Below, piece by piece: positions 33,455-41,564 of a DNA stretch of 64,000 nucleotides. The stretch comes from Lysobacterales bacterium. GTDB lineage: Bacteria > Pseudomonadota > Gammaproteobacteria > Xanthomonadales > SZUA-5. The notes under the pieces were generated by a model. The model worked only from the letters and a program-made list of their open reading frames with translations, had not been told where the DNA came from and made no database searches. Numbering within the stretch: position 1 is the stretch's first letter; each line of letters opens with the position of its first letter. The position numbers and the translations under genes are program-made. The stretch covers positions 1-64,000 of the forward strand of contig JALHRS010000019.1 of the NCBI GenBank assembly GCA_022841325.1, in the 5' to 3' direction.

Positions 33455-34186
33455 ATGCAACGACGCCATCTGCGCGCATGCCTGCCAGCCGCGCTGGCAC
33501 TGACTCTGATGGCCTGCGGCGGAGACGACCCGAAGCCGGCACAAGTGGTCCCGGAGACGGCCGATGCGGCCACACCCGCCGCCACCATGCCGGCCACGGT
33601 GCCCCTGCCGACCGCCAACACGGCCTTCGAGAAAGGCATCACTGAGCTCGCCCGAGGCGCCAGCGTGCATTTCGAATCCGAGCTCAACCTGCCCGATGGT
33701 CGCATCCAGTACGCCAGCGGCGTCGCTCAGGAGGAGCAGTACGCCTTCACCGTGCGCAGTCTGCCGCAACCCGATCCCACTGCCGACGGGGCGTGGTACA
33801 TGCGCAACGGCAAGTATCTGAGGCAAGCTGCCAGCGGTTACGACGAGAGCATGCTGACACCCGAGTCAGTCACCATGATGGTGGAAACGCTCAAGGCCTT
33901 CCCGCGCAGCGAAGCCGATCTGAGCGCCACCAGCGCACCGCCGGATCAGGCCGAAGGGATCAGCTGTCAGCCGCGCGAGGTCGCCATCGCTGCCTCACCG
34001 CGTCTGCTCGGGCGCTTTTCGGCTCTGGGTACCTGCGTGGACGAGAGCCGGTCCCACGTGATCAAGCTCTCCGCAACCACGCAGACCGGCTCGCGCCTGT
34101 CGGCGGTGTTCTCCAGGCACGGCGAAGCCGTCGAGTTCCCGGACGTGAAGGTGGCCGACTGGTCGCAGGAGTATCCACGGCGCTAG
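33455..34186 (+). CDS. Putative lipoprotein of unknown function
   Basis: This 243-residue protein begins MQRRHLRACLPAALALTLMA, followed by a lipobox ending at Cys21 (LMACGG). Asp at +5 or so, plus a Pro/Ala-rich linker, precede the folded domain. GAGGAAA lies upstream of ATG 33455; an in-frame ATG at 33437 is less suitable. The mature part has two well-spaced cysteines (ISCQPREVAIA and LGTCVDESR), probably a disulfide. No family is recognised. The downstream hairpin ends the transcript. Confidence 0.7.
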   Translation: MQRRHLRACLPAALALTLMACGGDDPKPAQVVPETADAATPAATMPATVPLPTANTAFEKGITELARGASVHFESELNLPDGRIQYASGVAQEEQYAFTVRSLPQPDPTADGAWYMRNGKYLRQAASGYDESMLTPESVTMMVETLKAFPRSEADLSATSAPPDQAEGISCQPREVAIAASPRLLGRFSALGTCVDESRSHVIKLSATTQTGSRLSAVFSRHGEAVEFPDVKVADWSQEYPRR

Positions 34187-34198
34187 TGAGTGCATCAG

Positions 34199-34220
34199 GG
34201 CTCGCCATGATCGGCGAGCC
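34199..34220 (+). terminator. Hairpin terminator between convergent genes
   Basis: GGCTCGCC-ATGATC-GGCGAGCC gives an 8-bp stem just after the lipoprotein stop, followed by TTCAGCTCC, a poor T-run. It lies between two convergent genes. Confidence 0.6.
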
Positions 34221-34254
34221 TTCAGCTCCAGCGGGCGGAACTACCGGGGCAGAC

Positions 34255-34848
34255 TCAATAGTCTGCCGGTTCGACGGCCACCCGCACCCGAATCTCGGTG
34301 CCCGGATGGCGCTCGCTGAAACTGTGGCCGATGACGCCCTTGTAGTCGTAGGTGACGTCGTAGCCCAGCAACTGCCGCTCTCGTCGGTACTCGGGGCGCT
34401 GTTCGCAGCGCCGCTCGGTCACCGTGCGCTCGTAGCGCGGCGCATAGCCATCGTAGTAGCGCCTGTTGTTGTCCCGCGCCACGGCGGTGCCCAGAGCAAA
34501 ACCGGCGACGGTGGCGGCAGCGCGGCCGTCGCCGTGGCCGAACTGATTGCCGATCAGACCACCGATGATGCCGCCGACGATCTCGGGCGTTTCGCCGCCG
34601 CGCCGATAGGGCGCGTAACGGGGCCCCGAGACATAAGTCACAGGCTCGTTCCAGCACACGCGGCGCGACTCGGACACCGCCACTTCGTCATAGACCGGCT
34701 GCACATCGATGACCTGGGCAAAGTCATAGTTGACCGCGCCCTCGGCCCGATCGGCATATGGGTCGTCCGGATGATAGGCCTGAGCCGATGCCGCCGAGGC
34801 CGAGCAGGCCAGAGCCAAACCGAGTAGCGTGAGACGCAACGTAGCCAT
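34255..34848 (-). CDS. Glycine-zipper 2TM domain outer-membrane-associated protein
   Basis: This is a 197-residue exported protein with a signal peptide from ATG 34848 (residues 1-22, ending ASA-QA). A glycine zipper segment near residues 85-125 (IVGGIIGGLIGNQFGHGDGR, AAATVAGFALGTAVA) is typical of the Rick_17kDa/YmgG-like lipoprotein and membrane-associated families. A second conserved part is RRCEQRPEYRRERQLLGYDV, with the end RHPGTEIRVRVAVEPADY. A role in envelope integrity is likely but not shown. No lipobox was seen. It is convergent with the lipoprotein upstream in the window. Confidence 0.82.
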   Translation of the reverse strand: MATLRLTLLGLALACSASAASAQAYHPDDPYADRAEGAVNYDFAQVIDVQPVYDEVAVSESRRVCWNEPVTYVSGPRYAPYRRGGETPEIVGGIIGGLIGNQFGHGDGRAAATVAGFALGTAVARDNNRRYYDGYAPRYERTVTERRCEQRPEYRRERQLLGYDVTYDYKGVIGHSFSERHPGTEIRVRVAVEPADY

Positions 34849-34979
34849 GTTACCGATACTCCTGATCCTCTGACGCCGCCAGTGGCGCAAGCCCAGAGCC
34901 TAGGCCCGAGGCCTGAATTGCTTCTGAATTCCGCCGCGGCAGTTGCCGTTGATTCAGGCTTTCGGCGCCCGAAAACAGG

Positions 34980-35003
34980 AAAGGCCCGCAACGGCGGGCC
35001 TTT
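34980..35003 (-). terminator. Terminator of the psp operon
   Basis: AAAGGCCCGC and GCGGGCCTTT form a 10-bp stem with a 4-base loop, just beyond the pspC stop at 35025 on the minus strand. A short T-rich tail (TCCTGTTTT) follows on that strand. Confidence 0.8.
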
Positions 35004-35024
35004 CTTGCACCTCACACCGTGAAA

Positions 35025-35423
35025 CTAGCGGTGCTTGTCACGCAATTCGCGGTCGATCTCGTACTGCGCACTGGTGACGTAGGCCTCCATGGCCCGCAGG
35101 CGGTCTTCCATCTCGCGCAAGCGATACTTCAGTTCGCCGGCACTGACGCCCGGAGGTGGCGCGTCCTGCCATTGACGGCCATCCCGTTCTGCCGACGGCG
35201 GCGGGGGCGGCAGGCTTGAGCGTGGTGGAAGGATCAGCGCCGCCAGCACATAGCCGACAAAGACCAGCGGCACCATGGGTGTCATGCAGGCAATGATGGT
35301 CACGATTCTCAGTGCCGTCAGGTTCCAGCCGAAATGGCTGGCAAAGCCCGCCAGTACACCAGCGAACCAGCGGCGATCCACGTCCCTGTAGACCCGTGAC
35401 GCGTGGCTGAAGCGCTCATTCAT
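35025..35423 (-). CDS. pspC: Phage shock protein C
   Basis: From ATG 35423 this is a 132-residue inner-membrane protein with the PspC domain at residues about 8-65 (VYRDVDRRWFAGVLAGFASH, then the transmembrane IVTIIACMTPMVPLVFVGYV). A Pro-rich linker and a C-terminal amphipathic or coiled region (LKYRLREMEDRLRAMEAYV) follow, as in other PspC proteins. With PspB it senses envelope stress and releases PspF from PspA inhibition. It is the last gene of pspABC and is followed by a terminator. Confidence 0.93.
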   Translation of the reverse strand: MNERFSHASRVYRDVDRRWFAGVLAGFASHFGWNLTALRIVTIIACMTPMVPLVFVGYVLAALILPPRSSLPPPPPSAERDGRQWQDAPPPGVSAGELKYRLREMEDRLRAMEAYVTSAQYEIDRELRDKHR

Positions 35424-35485
35424 GGGTGCTGCTCCCGTCCATTGAGCCGCCGAAGCGTACTCGTAGCCAAATCTGTGTCTGCGCC

Positions 35486-35713
35486 TCATATCCGACCTCG
35501 CCAGCTGGGGGTATCGGCATCCAGGATCCGTTCCAGCGTCCGGATGCGCTCTTCCATGCGACGCGCCGTCTGCCACAACTCGGCCACTTCGCCGTCGCCA
35601 TTGACCGCTTCTTGCTCGCCATCGCCGGTGCGCTTGCTGCGGTAGTGCAGAAACAACCAGACCGGCACCACGATGACCAGAAAGACAATCAGCGGAGCCT
35701 CAATCCAGGCCAT
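35486..35713 (-). CDS. pspB: Phage shock protein B
   Basis: This is a 75-residue inner-membrane protein, the normal PspB length: one helix (PLIVFLVIVVPVWLFLHY) followed by a cytoplasmic coiled coil (WQTARRMEERIRTLERIL) used to bind PspA and PspC. The start ATG 35713 is five bases after the pspA stop, so the genes are coupled. Together with PspC it transduces envelope stress. Confidence 0.92.
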   Translation of the reverse strand: MAWIEAPLIVFLVIVVPVWLFLHYRSKRTGDGEQEAVNGDGEVAELWQTARRMEERIRTLERILDADTPSWRGRI

Positions 35714-35718
35714 TGCGC

Positions 35719-36387
35719 TTACCCCTTGGGCTGTTGAACACGGGCCTTGAGCGCTTCCAGTTCACTGTTGATGCGCTCTTCGGCTTCCAGATCCACAAAA
35801 GCCTGATTCAGCGTCTTGGCGCGCCCCAGATCCAGAGATTCCGCCTGTGCCTCGACTGCGTCAATGCGCCGTTCGGCATAGTCGAAACGATTCAGCATGT
35901 CATCGATCTTGGCCGAGTGAATCTGGGTCCTGGCCTTGAGCGAGGTATGTGCGTTCTGGGCCCGGATGACGATGGTACGCTGCCGCGCCTTGGCGTCCTG
36001 CAACTTGGCCTGCAGCTTGGCGATGTCGTCATTCAGCTTGGTGAGATTATCGCCCAGCACGCCGAGATCACGCGTGACCTGCTGGCTCTGGTCGGTCAGC
36101 GCCGCCTTGTGCGACAGCGCCGCCTTGGCCAGATCCTCGCGGCCCTTGCGCAGCGCCAGCTCGGCTTTCTGCTCCCAATCGGCCTGTTCGTCGTCCAGCA
36201 ACTTCAGCTGGCGCTCGCGCTCCTTGCGCTCGGCAATCACCTTGGCCGCAGCCGAACGGACCTCAACCAGCGTATCCTCCATCTCCTGAATCATGAGACG
36301 GACGATCTTCTCCGGATCCTCGGCCTTGTCCAGCAAGGAGTTCAGATTCGCGTTGATGATGTCTGAAAGGCGGGAAAAGACACCCAT
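35719..36387 (-). CDS. pspA: Phage shock protein A
   Basis: From ATG 36387, with AGGAG upstream, the protein has 222 residues, as in E. coli. It is a long coiled-coil ESCRT-III-like membrane remodelling protein that coats stressed inner membrane and inhibits the activator PspF. The start MGVFSRLSDIINANLNSLLD is the membrane-binding amphipathic helix, followed by EDPEKIVRLMIQEMEDTLVE. A sigma-54 promoter lies 48-63 bases upstream. The pspF gene is not in this window. Confidence 0.97.
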   Translation of the reverse strand: MGVFSRLSDIINANLNSLLDKAEDPEKIVRLMIQEMEDTLVEVRSAAAKVIAERKERERQLKLLDDEQADWEQKAELALRKGREDLAKAALSHKAALTDQSQQVTRDLGVLGDNLTKLNDDIAKLQAKLQDAKARQRTIVIRAQNAHTSLKARTQIHSAKIDDMLNRFDYAERRIDAVEAQAESLDLGRAKTLNQAFVDLEAEERINSELEALKARVQQPKG

Positions 36388-36434
36388 GTTGCTTTCTCCT
36401 GTGAATTCAAACCCTGCTCGGGTATGACAGTCAT

Positions 36435-36450
36435 TGCCAGAGCCGTGCCA
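36435..36450 (-). promoter_or_regulatory. Sigma-54 promoter of pspABC
   Basis: On the minus strand the sequence is TGGCACG-GCTC-TGGCA. It matches the sigma-54 consensus TGGCACG-N4-TTGCA/T at all positions except one in the -12 box, with the essential GG and GC at the correct 10-base spacing. Transcription should begin about 36 bases upstream of pspA. This fits PspF-dependent control; activator sites would lie in 36451-36650. Confidence 0.88.
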
Positions 36451-36684
36451 ACATCGCAAATTACTGTTTTTGAAGGATTATCCTTAAATCACACCCTCAT
36501 CCTGACGATCATTCCTGGCGAGCAGAGCCAACTTTGAGCGAATCTCGCCACGCCGGGTTGAATTCGCGTTGGGTGACGGTTAACACGGTCTTCCCTTAGA
36601 ATCGCGCCGCCCCTCACCCACGCATCCCTCAACCGCCTCAAGGGCAGAAGATGGATGCGATCCCCGCTCCAACCGGAGGTATAG

Positions 36685-37389
36685 ATGAAATCCATTAGGT
36701 TGGCGGCCGTTGCCGCTACTCTGTTTTCGCTGTCAGCCTGGGCCCAGAACCCAGCGCCGAGCGCCGCCGCGCCGGCTGTTGCCATGGACAAGACCAAGAT
36801 GAGCTACGCAGTCGGCTATCAATTCGGTGCCGATCTCAAGGAACGCGGTGTCGACATCGACATCAACGGTGTCATCAGGGCCATGCAGGACGGTTTCTCC
36901 GGCAAGGAAGTGGCTTATCCGCGCGAAGAACTGGGCGCGCAGATGGAACTGCTCGAAGGCAAGCTCCGTGCCGAGGCCGAAGCCCGTTTCAACAAGCTGG
37001 CCGGCGAGAACAAGGCCGCCAGCGACAAGTTCATGGTCGAAAACCGCAGCAAGAAGGGCATCGTCGCCCTGCCCTCGGGCATCCAGTACCGGGTGATCGA
37101 GGAAGGCAACGGCGCGCGTCCGTCGCCGACCAGCGAGGTCACCGTGCACTATCGCGGTTCGCTGATCAGCGGTTTCGAGTTCGACAGTTCCTTCGCGCGC
37201 GGCGTGCCGGCCAAGTTCCAGGTCGACCAGGTGCTCAAGGGCTGGCAGGAAGTGCTGCCGCTGATGCGTGTGGGTGACCACTGGCAGATCTTCCTGCCGC
37301 CGGAAATGGCTTATGGCGAGCGTGGTCCGCGCCCGATCGGCCCGAATCAGGCGCTGATCTTCGACATCAAGCTGATCGAAGTGAAGTAA
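36685..37389 (+). CDS. FKBP-type peptidyl-prolyl isomerase (FkpA/Mip-like), periplasmic
   Basis: This 234-residue protein has a signal peptide (residues 1-20, SAWA-QN) and a GGAGG ribosome site. Residues 30-115 form the helical dimerisation domain (MSYAVGYQFGADLKERGVDI). Residues 130-234 are the FKBP domain: VTVHYRGSLISGFEFDSS, FQVDQVLKGWQEVLPLM, PPEMAYGERG and ALIFDIKLIEV. These FkpA/Mip/FklB-like dimers catalyse prolyl isomerisation and chaperone proteins in the periplasm. It is a single gene, divergent from psp. Confidence 0.95.
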   Translation: MKSIRLAAVAATLFSLSAWAQNPAPSAAAPAVAMDKTKMSYAVGYQFGADLKERGVDIDINGVIRAMQDGFSGKEVAYPREELGAQMELLEGKLRAEAEARFNKLAGENKAASDKFMVENRSKKGIVALPSGIQYRVIEEGNGARPSPTSEVTVHYRGSLISGFEFDSSFARGVPAKFQVDQVLKGWQEVLPLMRVGDHWQIFLPPEMAYGERGPRPIGPNQALIFDIKLIEVK

Positions 37390-37400
37390 GGCAGACGCTG

Positions 37401-37433
37401 GCGCCGCAATCGTCCCCGGGACGGTTGCGGCGT
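37401..37433 (+). terminator. Strong hairpin after the FKBP gene, terminator-like
   Basis: CGCCGCAATCGTCC and the complementary GGGACGGTTGCGGCG form a long stem with one mismatch. A T-run is lacking, so it may be a transcript-stabilising hairpin instead. Confidence 0.55.
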
Positions 37434-37451
37434 ACGCCAGCGATGGAACCC

Positions 37452-37871
37452 TCAGCGCAACATCGACGGCGCCTGCGACAACGGTATCCGGGCAGCTGCG
37501 CAGGCCTGCAGTAGCGACCGCTCCATCTCCAGCTTGATGCGATTGACCACTCGCAAGGCATCCAGAGCCTGTGGCGACTGTGGTTCTTCGCCCGCTTCCA
37601 GTGCCAAGGTGTCCATCTGCGCCTGCCCTGCGGCCACGCGCTCGGCCTCGTCATCGTCGACGAACTGCGCCAGAAACACGAAGCCCCTGATCAGCGCATC
37701 GCGCAGTGCTTCATCGCCCTGCCCCAGCCCGGCCAGCACCTGCAAGGTGGCCTCGCGGATCGCCGTGCGCGAATGCGGCAGGAAGGATCTGGGCAGGGCG
37801 CAGCAGCCGGGTTCGATTTCACCCAGCACCCGACCGTAGTCACGCAGAATTCTGCCCGCCAGCGCCAGCAT
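37452..37871 (-). CDS. Conserved-looking helical hypothetical protein
   Basis: This 139-residue protein is mostly helical and soluble, starting MLALAGRILRDYGRVLGEIE and containing FVFLAQFVDDDEAERVAAGQ and VVNRIKLEMERSLLQACAAA. I do not recognise a family. It is convergent with the FKBP gene and divergent from the DUF1289 gene at 37994. No motif suggests a catalytic role. Confidence 0.6.
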   Translation of the reverse strand: MLALAGRILRDYGRVLGEIEPGCCALPRSFLPHSRTAIREATLQVLAGLGQGDEALRDALIRGFVFLAQFVDDDEAERVAAGQAQMDTLALEAGEEPQSPQALDALRVVNRIKLEMERSLLQACAAARIPLSQAPSMLR

Positions 37872-37993
37872 CAGCGTTGTTCCGCCTGATGGCAGGGCGT
37901 GCAGGGCAAAAAACTGAGGTTGCTGCGGGTCGTCATCATCGTCGACATGCTTTCATGCGCGCTTTGTCGATGGCAAGCGATACACTTCACAGG

Positions 37994-38197
37994 ATGGAAT
38001 GGAACTTGAGCAGTACCGCCACAGCCGCATCTACCCCCTGCATAGGCATATGCACGCTCGATCATGACGGGCTCTGCGAAGGCTGCCTGCGCAACAGTCA
38101 GGAGATCGGCGCCTGGGGCCGACTGCCGGAAGCCGAACGCCGCCGGATCATGGAACAGGTACTGCCCTTGCGAGCCCTGGAACGTGGCGGCCGCTGA
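37994..38197 (+). CDS. DUF1289 family small cysteine protein
   Basis: This 67-residue protein begins MEWNLSSTATAASTPCIGIC. The signature CIGICTLDHDGLCEGCLRN gives four cysteines arranged as in DUF1289/YdhL proteins, which are thought to bind a metal or Fe-S cluster, although this is not proven. GAWGRLPEAERRRIM, the conserved second half, follows. Its stop overlaps the likely start of the NUDIX gene, so the two are coupled. Confidence 0.88.
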   Translation: MEWNLSSTATAASTPCIGICTLDHDGLCEGCLRNSQEIGAWGRLPEAERRRIMEQVLPLRALERGGR

Positions 38198-38834
38198 GCT
38201 GTTTCCGCCGTGGATGGCGCGTCTGATGGCGGCGCTGCGGCCCCTGGATCAGCAAGCGCAGCCGCCTTCCAACCTGGACGAACTCGAGGGCCTGCTGCCG
38301 GCTCATCAACCGCTGCGGCCGGCTGCCGTGCTGGTGGGGCTGGTACCGCGCGCGCACGGCTGGCAGGTGATGCTCACCCGCCGCACCGAGCATTTGCCCA
38401 CGCACGCCGGACAAATCAGCTTTCCGGGCGGGCGCATCGAGGCCATGGATCGCGACGCCGTGGCCGGTGCGCTGCGCGAAACCCATGAAGAACTCGGCAT
38501 TGCCCCGGCACTGGTGCGCCCGCTGGGCTTGCTCGATGTCTATGGCACGATCAGCGCCTTTGCGGTCACCCCGGTGGTCGGCATCATCGACCCGGACACG
38601 CCGATGCGGCCCGATGCCCGCGAAGTCGATGAAGTCTTTGAGGTACCGTTGCGCTTTCTGCTCGACCGCGCCAATCTCAAGCGCGAAGAGCGCTTCTTCG
38701 CGGGCCGCCTGCGCGGCTACTATGTCTACCCCTACGGCGAGCGCTATATCTGGGGCGCGACTGCCGGCATGCTGGTCAATCTGATGGAGCGACTGGATCG
38801 CCATGGCTTCAACCCCGCTGATCTCGACCGCTGA
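38184..38834 (+). CDS. NUDIX hydrolase, CoA pyrophosphatase-like
   Basis: This 216-residue enzyme has the NUDIX box GGRIEAMDRDAVAGALRETH followed by EELGI, and the CoA-pyrophosphatase landmark THAGQISFPGG just before it. It would cleave CoA or related nucleotide diphosphates in the cytoplasm. The start is ambiguous: GTG 38184 overlaps the DUF1289 gene, and ATG 38214 is the alternative. Its end overlaps the sulfurtransferase gene by 32 bases, so the three genes form one transcript. Confidence 0.88.
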   Translation: MAAAELFPPWMARLMAALRPLDQQAQPPSNLDELEGLLPAHQPLRPAAVLVGLVPRAHGWQVMLTRRTEHLPTHAGQISFPGGRIEAMDRDAVAGALRETHEELGIAPALVRPLGLLDVYGTISAFAVTPVVGIIDPDTPMRPDAREVDEVFEVPLRFLLDRANLKREERFFAGRLRGYYVYPYGERYIWGATAGMLVNLMERLDRHGFNPADLDR

Positions 38835-39663
38835 GCTGGCCGCCTCGCTGTCGGATCCCGATCTGCGGATCATCGACTGCCGCTTCGACCTGTCAGATCC
38901 CGAAGCCGGGGAGCGGGCTCATGCGGAGGCGCGCTTACCCACAGCCGGCTATGCACACCTGAATCGGGATCTGTCGGACCTCTCCAAGTCGGCCATCCAC
39001 GGTCGCCATCCGCTGCCAGGCATGAGCCAGCTGGCGGCCTCGCTGTCGCGTCTGGGCATCAACCGCCACAGCAAGGTGGTGGCCTACGATCAGGACCATG
39101 GCGCCTATGCTGCCCGGCTGTGGTGGTTGCTGCGCGCCTGCGGCTTTCAATCGAGCCGGGTGCTGGACGGCGGCTTCGCGGCGTGGAAGCGGGAGGGTCT
39201 GAGCCTGGAAACCGGCGACACGCTGGCCGCGATCTCCACCCATCTGCCTGAGCGGCTGGAGTTGCCGAAGTACCTGTGGCTGGATGCCGAGGCAGTGGCC
39301 AGCGGTCTGCAGTCGCAAACGATCACCCTGATCGATGCCCGCGCCCGACCGCGATTCCGGGGCGATGTCGAGCCGCTCGACCGCGTGGCCGGACACATAC
39401 CCGGGGCCCTGAACCGGCCATTTCTCGACAACCTCGACGCCAACGGCCTGTTCAAGCCGCCGCAGCAATTGCGCCGCGAGTTCGAGGCCCTGCTCGACGG
39501 GCGCTCACCGAGCACGGTGGTACATATGTGCGGCTCGGGTGTGACCGCCTGCCACAACCGGCTGGCGATGGATCTGGCCGGCCTGGTCGGATCGCGCCTG
39601 TACCCGGATTCGTGGAGCGGCTGGATCACTGATCCGGCACGCCCGGTAGCGCCAGGCGACTGA
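38803..39663 (+). CDS. sseA: Sulfurtransferase, 3-mercaptopyruvate type
   Basis: This is a 286-residue protein of two rhodanese domains. The active-site loop of the second is CGSGVTACHNRLA (Cys near residue 244), the CGSGVTA type of mercaptopyruvate sulfurtransferases rather than the CRKGVTA of thiosulfate enzymes. The inactive first domain has DQDHGAYAARLWWLLRACGF, and HIPGALNRPF is the rhodanese CH2A-like segment of the second. It transfers sulfane sulfur from 3-mercaptopyruvate to acceptors. It overlaps the NUDIX gene. Confidence 0.92.
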   Translation: MASTPLISTAELAASLSDPDLRIIDCRFDLSDPEAGERAHAEARLPTAGYAHLNRDLSDLSKSAIHGRHPLPGMSQLAASLSRLGINRHSKVVAYDQDHGAYAARLWWLLRACGFQSSRVLDGGFAAWKREGLSLETGDTLAAISTHLPERLELPKYLWLDAEAVASGLQSQTITLIDARARPRFRGDVEPLDRVAGHIPGALNRPFLDNLDANGLFKPPQQLRREFEALLDGRSPSTVVHMCGSGVTACHNRLAMDLAGLVGSRLYPDSWSGWITDPARPVAPGD

Positions 39664-39759
39664 GCCGCGACGGCCAGCAGCGCCTGGCTTGTCACCACTC
39701 AAGGCAAGTCCTGTCCTTAAGCGTTATCGTTGAGCGATGTCCAAGCGGGAGTCCGGCTC

Positions 39760-41151
39760 ATGGCCTCTATCCAGTTTCTAGGCGCTGCCGGTGAGATCAC
39801 CGGCTCCTGTCATCTGTTGCGGGCTGCCGGCAAGAAGATCCTGCTGGAATGCGGCCTGATTCAGGGCGGACGAGAGGAAGATGCCCGCAATCGCGAGTCC
39901 TTCCCTTTCGATCCGGCCGATATCGATGCAGTCATTCTGAGTCATGCCCACATTGATCATTGCGGCCGCCTGCCGCTGCTGGTCAAGCGCGGATTCCAGG
40001 GCAAGATCCACACCCAGACGGCGACCGCCGATCTGGTGCCGGTGATGCTGGAAGACTCGGCCCGTCTGGCGGCGGCAGACGTCGAGCACGGCAACCGCCT
40101 GCGGGCCCGCCGAGGCCTCAAGCCACTGGAGCCCCTGTATGAGTTGGCAGACGTGTCCGACGCGGTGGCTCGACTCAAGGGCCACGACTACGACCAGTGT
40201 TTCGAGCTCTATCCCGGCATCTCGGTGCGACTGCAGGACGCCGGCCACATCCTCGGCGCAGCCATCGTCGAGATCTGGGTCGACGAAGGTAGCGGCGAGC
40301 GCAAACTGGTGTTCAGTGGTGATCTTGGACCCAGCGGCGCGCCGATCATGCGTGATGCCACGCCGATCGCCGACGCCGATCTGGTGCTGATGGAAAGCAC
40401 CTACGGCGATCGCCTGCATCGCCCGCGCGATCAGACCATCGTCGAGATCGGCGAAGTCCTCGACGCCGCTCGCGGCAGCGGTGGCAATGTGATCATTCCG
40501 GCCTTCGCCGTGGGTCGCAGCCAGGAATTGCTGTACTGGTTCGCCAGGAACTACGACGAATGGGGCCTGAAACGATGGAAGATCTATCTGGACAGCCCGA
40601 TGGCCACCAAGGTGGTCGACGTATATCGGCGCCACCAGCAACTGTTCGATCGCGACGGCCGCCACCAATGGAGCAACGGCGACGACCCCTTCACCCTGCC
40701 CGGCCTGAGCTTTGTCAGTTCGATGGAGGAATCGCAGGCGCTGAACCGCCGCGATCATGGCTGCATCATCATTGCCGGCTCCGGCATGTGCAACGGCGGC
40801 CGTGTGCGCCACCATCTCAAGCACAACCTCTGGCGCCCGGGCGCGCACGTGATGATCGTCGGCTATCAGGCGCAGCACACCCTCGGCCGGCAGCTGGTGG
40901 ATGGCCGTTCGACGGTACGGATCTTCAACGAGATCATCCGCGTCAATGCCAGGATCCATACCGTGGGCGGATTGTCTGCGCACGCCGACCAGCAGGGCCT
41001 GTTGAACTGGTACGGCCATTTCCACGCCCGACCGCCGGTGTATCTGGTGCACGGCGAAGACCAGGCCCGCGAGTCCCTGGCCGGGAAACTGCGCGCCGTG
41101 CACGGCGCCGAGGTCAGCCTGGCCCGAGCTGGGATGGAACGGACGATCTAG
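39760..41151 (+). CDS. Metallo-beta-lactamase/beta-CASP RNA-processing nuclease-like protein
   Basis: This 463-residue cytoplasmic protein has the metal motif SHAHIDHCG (residues 61-69) and the following metal ligands. It carries the beta-CASP region (PAFAVGRSQELLYWFARNYD, GSGMCNGGRVRHHLK) and the C-terminal part NARIHTVGGLSAHADQQGLL with the final VHGEDQARESLA. This is the layout of the CPSF73/YsgA-like and KH-less beta-CASP family: exo/endoribonucleases. The start is ATG 39760 with GGGAG upstream; a TTG at 39730 would extend it without support. The RNA target is unknown. Confidence 0.93.
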   Translation: MASIQFLGAAGEITGSCHLLRAAGKKILLECGLIQGGREEDARNRESFPFDPADIDAVILSHAHIDHCGRLPLLVKRGFQGKIHTQTATADLVPVMLEDSARLAAADVEHGNRLRARRGLKPLEPLYELADVSDAVARLKGHDYDQCFELYPGISVRLQDAGHILGAAIVEIWVDEGSGERKLVFSGDLGPSGAPIMRDATPIADADLVLMESTYGDRLHRPRDQTIVEIGEVLDAARGSGGNVIIPAFAVGRSQELLYWFARNYDEWGLKRWKIYLDSPMATKVVDVYRRHQQLFDRDGRHQWSNGDDPFTLPGLSFVSSMEESQALNRRDHGCIIIAGSGMCNGGRVRHHLKHNLWRPGAHVMIVGYQAQHTLGRQLVDGRSTVRIFNEIIRVNARIHTVGGLSAHADQQGLLNWYGHFHARPPVYLVHGEDQARESLAGKLRAVHGAEVSLARAGMERTI

Positions 41152-41184
41152 CTCGCCTATCTGCCCGCCGCTGAAAGCAGCGTA

Positions 41185-41516
41185 CAAAACGGCGTCATTG
41201 CGAGCCGCCTGTGTCGGAACGACACTGCCCAGGGGCCATGAAGCCTGAGACGCTCCGAACGGCTTTGAGGAGGGCCGCGCGCCTGCGCGGCCGCTCTTGA
41301 TCTCCGTTCAGCGCAAAGCGGCGCAGCGAAGCAGTCCAGGGGCATGCGGCAATGCGCTGGATTGCGCGTTGCTCTGCTTCTGTCCATGAGCCTATGCCGT
41401 AGGTTGTTGATGCGTCATTGCGAGGAGCGCAGCGACGAAGCAATCCAGTGCTTCTGAAGCTGTGCCTCTGGATTGCTTCCCCCGGATCAAGTCCGGGGTC
41501 GCAATGACGCCGGGGG
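41185..41516. repeat. Dispersed repeat family D, copy 3, interrupted by family A
   Basis: The first part, GTCATTGCGAGCCGCCTGTG then GGGCCATGAAGC, matches 20900-20945. The second part, CGTCATTGCGAGGAGCGCAG, CGACGAAGCAATCCAG and GATCAAGTCCGGGGTCGCAA, is the inverted equivalent of 20950-21050. The family A block (41268-41333) interrupts it, so A seems younger here. Confidence 0.78.
41268..41333 (-). repeat. Dispersed repeat family A, copy 3
   Basis: On the minus strand it reads CGCTGCGCCGCTTTGCGCTG, then ATCAAGAGCGGCCGCGCAGG and CGCGCGGCCCTCCT, matching the copies at 1245 and 16293 in parts. Confidence 0.72.
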
Positions 41517-41564
41517 TCATGGTCCGTGGGTAGCGCCAAGGCGCCGCGCCGCCCTCCTTGGCAA

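Larger units (their letters stand above)
41152..41564. other. Gene-free interval with repeats D and A
   Basis: About 413 bases hold family D (41185-41250 and 41410-41516) split by family A copy 3 (41268-41333). The linear order of the D parts is inverted relative to 20900-21055. No gene is seen. Confidence 0.7.
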
